Below are positions 61,815 through 64,000 of a stretch of DNA of 64,000 nucleotides, in pieces. The position numbers and the translations under genes were made by a program. The notes under the pieces are model-generated. The model was not told where the DNA came from. It made no database searches and saw only the letters and a list, made by a program, of their open reading frames with translations. Position 1 is the stretch's first letter. The number at the start of each line of letters is the position of its first letter. This DNA comes from Flaccisagitta enflata (lineage: Eukaryota > Chaetognatha > Sagittoidea > Aphragmophora): NCBI GenBank assembly GCA_965153355.1, contig OZ231127.1, positions 26,350,001 through 26,414,000 on the forward strand, given 5' to 3'.

Positions 61815-62405
61815 CTATCTTCACCAAAAGAAACGCGACATCCTGGCAAAGATATGATTTATTGACCATACTCTGACAAAATTCAGTAACTGAGAGAGTT
61901 TGGAGGTCAAGTAAGTTATTCTTATAAAAAATACACAAGACTGTGGATCTAAAATGCAATTTGTATCGCATTTCTTCATCAACAGGGGTGATAACCTCTT
62001 CTCATTTGTCCACAGTTTTTGCAAGCCAATGATTTTTGATTAAGGTTTACTCTTTTGCTTGCCATTTCTAAACGGCTTGAACTACAGATTCCAGATTGAG
62101 CCCACCTTCGAGATTTTTTGATGTAGATTAATTTGCTTTTTTGGAAAAAGTATCTAGCTTCTCCAGAAGCTAAGTTATATCAATTTTAATCTATTTTTTC
62201 TCACAATCTTTTATCAATTCTGAATATGACTATTTTCCTTCTTCTGCTTGCCATTTCTAAACGCTTTAAGATACAATTACCAGATTGGACTCATTTTGTA
62301 GATCTTTGGAAGAAGTTTAATTTCTTTTTTTAAAAAAGTATCTAGCTTTTCTAGAAGCCAAGATATTGTATATAGAAGGTGTCGCGTTTCTTTTGGTGAA
62401 GATAG
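61815..62405. mobile_element. 591-bp TA-flanked inverted-repeat element
   Basis: Ends are CTATCTTCACCAAAAGAAAC and its complement; TA on both sides. It is inserted exactly in the 3' tail of the diverged B-type element: removing it rejoins GCAACTA with GAAATC. Interior direct repeats of CTTGCCATTTCTAAACG occur at 62060 and 62255. Confidence 0.83.
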
Positions 62406-63143
62406 TAGAAATCAACAACATCCACAAATGGACCATTTTGCTAAATTTGAGGGTCAAAAGTTGGAAATGTTGTTAAAATTAGCGACTTTAGCACCTTGGA
62501 TAGTTGTTAAAATTAGCAACATTAACAACATGGTAAGAAGAGGTTTCAAATGGTTGTGAAATTAGCAACTTTAGCACAAAAAAAAAATTTTTCCTCTTTT
62601 TGCATGTTTTGAGAAGAGGAGTATCCCAACTTTTTTTATCTATAAGGTCCTCACCCTTAGGGCAACATTTGACGAAAAAATGAAGTGATTTGAAGATGAC
62701 GTATTTTGAGAAAAATGAGCAAAAACAATTTTTTTCTATGTTTTCTATGTTAAATGCCATTGGTGGAATTGGCAATGTTGCTGATTTCACAACACCATGT
62801 GTTAATATCACTAACTCTGCATTTACCCAGCTGTATGGAGGGCTAATTTGAGGTCTGGAGGGCAGATATGAGGTATGGAGAGCTGATTTAAGGTCTCAAG
62901 GGCTAAATTGAGGTCTGAAAGGGCTATACAGCCTATTCTGATGGCTCAGAGGGCCCAAATCAGGCCCAAATCAGGCCAAAATCAGGCCAAAATCATGCCA
63001 AAATCAGGCTTGAGAGAGCAAAATTGAGGCCAGGGGGGGACGGAAGGACGGACGTCTCGAAATTCCCCCCTGTGTCCTACAGGACATCGGCCCTTTGGGG
63101 CCGCTGCCCAAAAAGGAAGGAACGGCAGCGGAAAAGGAGAAAA

Positions 63144-63188
63144 GGCGAAGAAGAAGGAGATGAAGAAGAAGAAGATGAAGAAGAAGAA

Positions 63189-63220
<32 letters not shown>

Positions 63221-63276
63221 TAGAAAGAAAAAAAAAGAAAAAAACCTAGGGGAAGAAAACAATGGATAAAGCAAAG
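63144..63276. repeat. Second copy of the GAA-rich segment
   Basis: Matches 55872-55990, including the unique tail CCTAGGGGAAGAAAACAATG and GATAAAGCAAAGAAA. A 23-bp stretch starting AAAAAGGAAGGAACGGCAGC occurs both before it (63110) and after it (63279). Confidence 0.82.
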
Positions 63277-63299
63277 AAAAAAAGGAAGGAACGGCAGCG

Positions 63300-63976
63300 G
63301 AAGATGAAATATTTAAACATGATTTAAGTTGCTGTTGGGAGGAGGGGGGGCAGGGGCCTCGATGCCAAAACCGCTTCACAAACCGAATAGTGATAGAAAG
63401 CCCGACCGGCTAACCGACCCACAGGTCGAGAGAAAAAAACATTGCCAGCCGTTTTACATTGTCGTGCTTTGTCTGACGTTTTCTTAATATGATTGATGTG
63501 AGTATTTCATTCCGACTCAACCTTGTTTACATTCACTCGCATCAAGTATGAAGTTAATAAAAATATTCATTTTCCTGTACTATGAATTTTACGCTCTGAG
63601 AGTGGGGGTCGGTTTCTGTTGTGTGTGTGTGTGTCTTGTCCCCATCTAGCCCCCTATTTGCACGCGATAAAGGCCCGCCAATCAATTGTCATAGTCAGTG
63701 ACTGTAGCTGAACGGACAAACAGAGTGATTCGTTATTCAGTCAGACATTCAGACACTAAGATAAACTTAGAAAAAGTTACATTAAGATAGGCTTAGAAAA
63801 AGTGAATATAAAAAGAGCGGGGCCATTGAGCTTAACGTACAAACTGATAAGGATGCTGTCGTTTCGATATTGTGATATTGGTATTGATATTGATATTGTG
63901 ATGATATCATCTTTGATAAAACTCTCAAATGGCATCATCCTCATTAAGCCATACGCTACCCCTGTCCTTCACCCAG
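63300..63976. other. Non-coding stretch, no feature recognised
   Basis: Contains a short (TG)n at 63620-63633 and a TTGATATTGATATTG patch near 63880. It ends with a pyrimidine-rich tract, CTACCCCTGTCCTTCACCCAG, that looks like a splice acceptor. Confidence 0.4.
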
Positions 63977-64000
63977 ATGAGAGAACGGTTTGTAATTGTA
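63977..64000 (+). CDS. Possible third exon of the claudin-like gene (start only)
   Basis: The tract ending at 63976 is a good acceptor. Joined to the single base carried over from exon 2 it reads Asp-Glu-Arg-Thr-Val-Cys-Asn-Cys, which would follow the third membrane segment. Only eight codons are visible, so this is a guess. Confidence 0.2.

Larger units (their letters stand above)
56314..62833. mobile_element. 6.5-kb inverted-repeat transposon, no coding frame
   Basis: Ends are CAGCTGGGTAAATGCAGAGT and its complement. A 5-bp direct repeat, TATGG (56309-56313 and 62834-62838), flanks it. The inverted repeats extend about 390 bp and both contain AACAACATTTCC- and GACCCTCAAAT-type sequence. 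I see no transposase, so it is non-autonomous or decayed. It carries a MITE (56708), A- and B-type elements (58975, 60047), a C-type element (60460), a diverged B-like element and another MITE (61815). Confidence 0.82.
56011..63109 (+). mobile_element. Foldback minisatellite element, subfamily 1, split by a 6.5-kb transposon
   Basis: Head ACATGGTCAGCAGTACCCGA. The left arm (56080-56140) has GCAGCGGCCCCAAAGGGACG, ATGTCCTGTAGGACACAGGG, then AAATTTCGAGACGTCC. The right arm (63045-63109) is its inverse: GGACGTCTCGAAATTCCCCC, CTGTGTCCTACAGGACATCG, GCCCTTTGGGGCCGCTGCCC. The private changes (CCTACAGGACATCG, the CTCGAAATT extension) are shared by both arms, so these are halves of one element. Confidence 0.83.

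Overview
The window is repeat-dense DNA of an invertebrate metazoan. The evidence is a claudin/PMP22-type gene split by a spliceosomal intron of about 14.5 kb, very long (CT)n, (GA)n, (TG)n, (CTT)n and (AAC)n microsatellites, many short TA-flanked inverted-repeat elements, and several full DNA transposons. I cannot place it to species. Very little of the sequence is ordinary gene.

Layout: 1-2024 is the minus-strand remains of, or a frameshift-ridden, glutamine-rich coding region. 2025-8917 is mostly non-coding with two tandem arrays and one copy of a short 'GTCGCGTGC' element. 8918-13092 is a Russian-doll locus: a roughly 534-bp inverted-repeat element (4-bp target duplication) holds a 3.2-kb hAT-like element with a perfect 8-bp duplication, which holds a second hAT-like element; a 416-bp inverted-repeat element sits in the outer one. 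13097-24800 carries pogo-like MITEs, microsatellites and small elements. 25155-25422 and 39882-40031 are two exons of the claudin-like gene. They join in phase, so 25423-39881 is intron. The rest of the gene would lie to the right, possibly starting at 63977. 40090-45960 is a young, apparently intact DNA transposon. 46-56 kb is microsatellites, minisatellite-bearing elements and MITEs. 56011-63109 is a foldback minisatellite element split by a 6.5-kb transposon that itself carries at least five smaller insertions.

The main discovery candidate is the 5.87-kb transposon at 40090-45960. It has nearly identical ~0.8-kb terminal inverted repeats and two intact, divergently transcribed, intronless genes. 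The minus-strand gene encodes an 814-residue protein with a DDE/RNase-H-like layout (Asp332, Asp405, a Cys-x2-His motif, an Arg-Trp motif, Glu759) and an N-terminal cysteine cluster. The plus-strand gene encodes a 289-residue protein that I read as a member of the Tpt1/KptA RNA 2'-phosphotransferase (ADP-ribosyltransferase fold) family, with all four Arg-His-Arg-Arg catalytic positions kept. I know of no described DNA transposon with a Tpt1-type gene as its partner gene.

The second candidate is a set of small interspersed elements whose 5' motif and 3' hairpin change together between subfamilies (AGTCGCGTGC with GCACGCGACT; AGTTGCGGAC with GTCCGCAACT), and which often carry private minisatellites. 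The third is a set of foldback elements in which a minisatellite is bracketed by inverted arms rich in UUCG-type hairpins. A 300-bp repeat family with a perfect but sequence-divergent 30-bp palindrome at its head adds to the same theme of structure kept while sequence drifts. I found no tRNA, rRNA or CRISPR feature.
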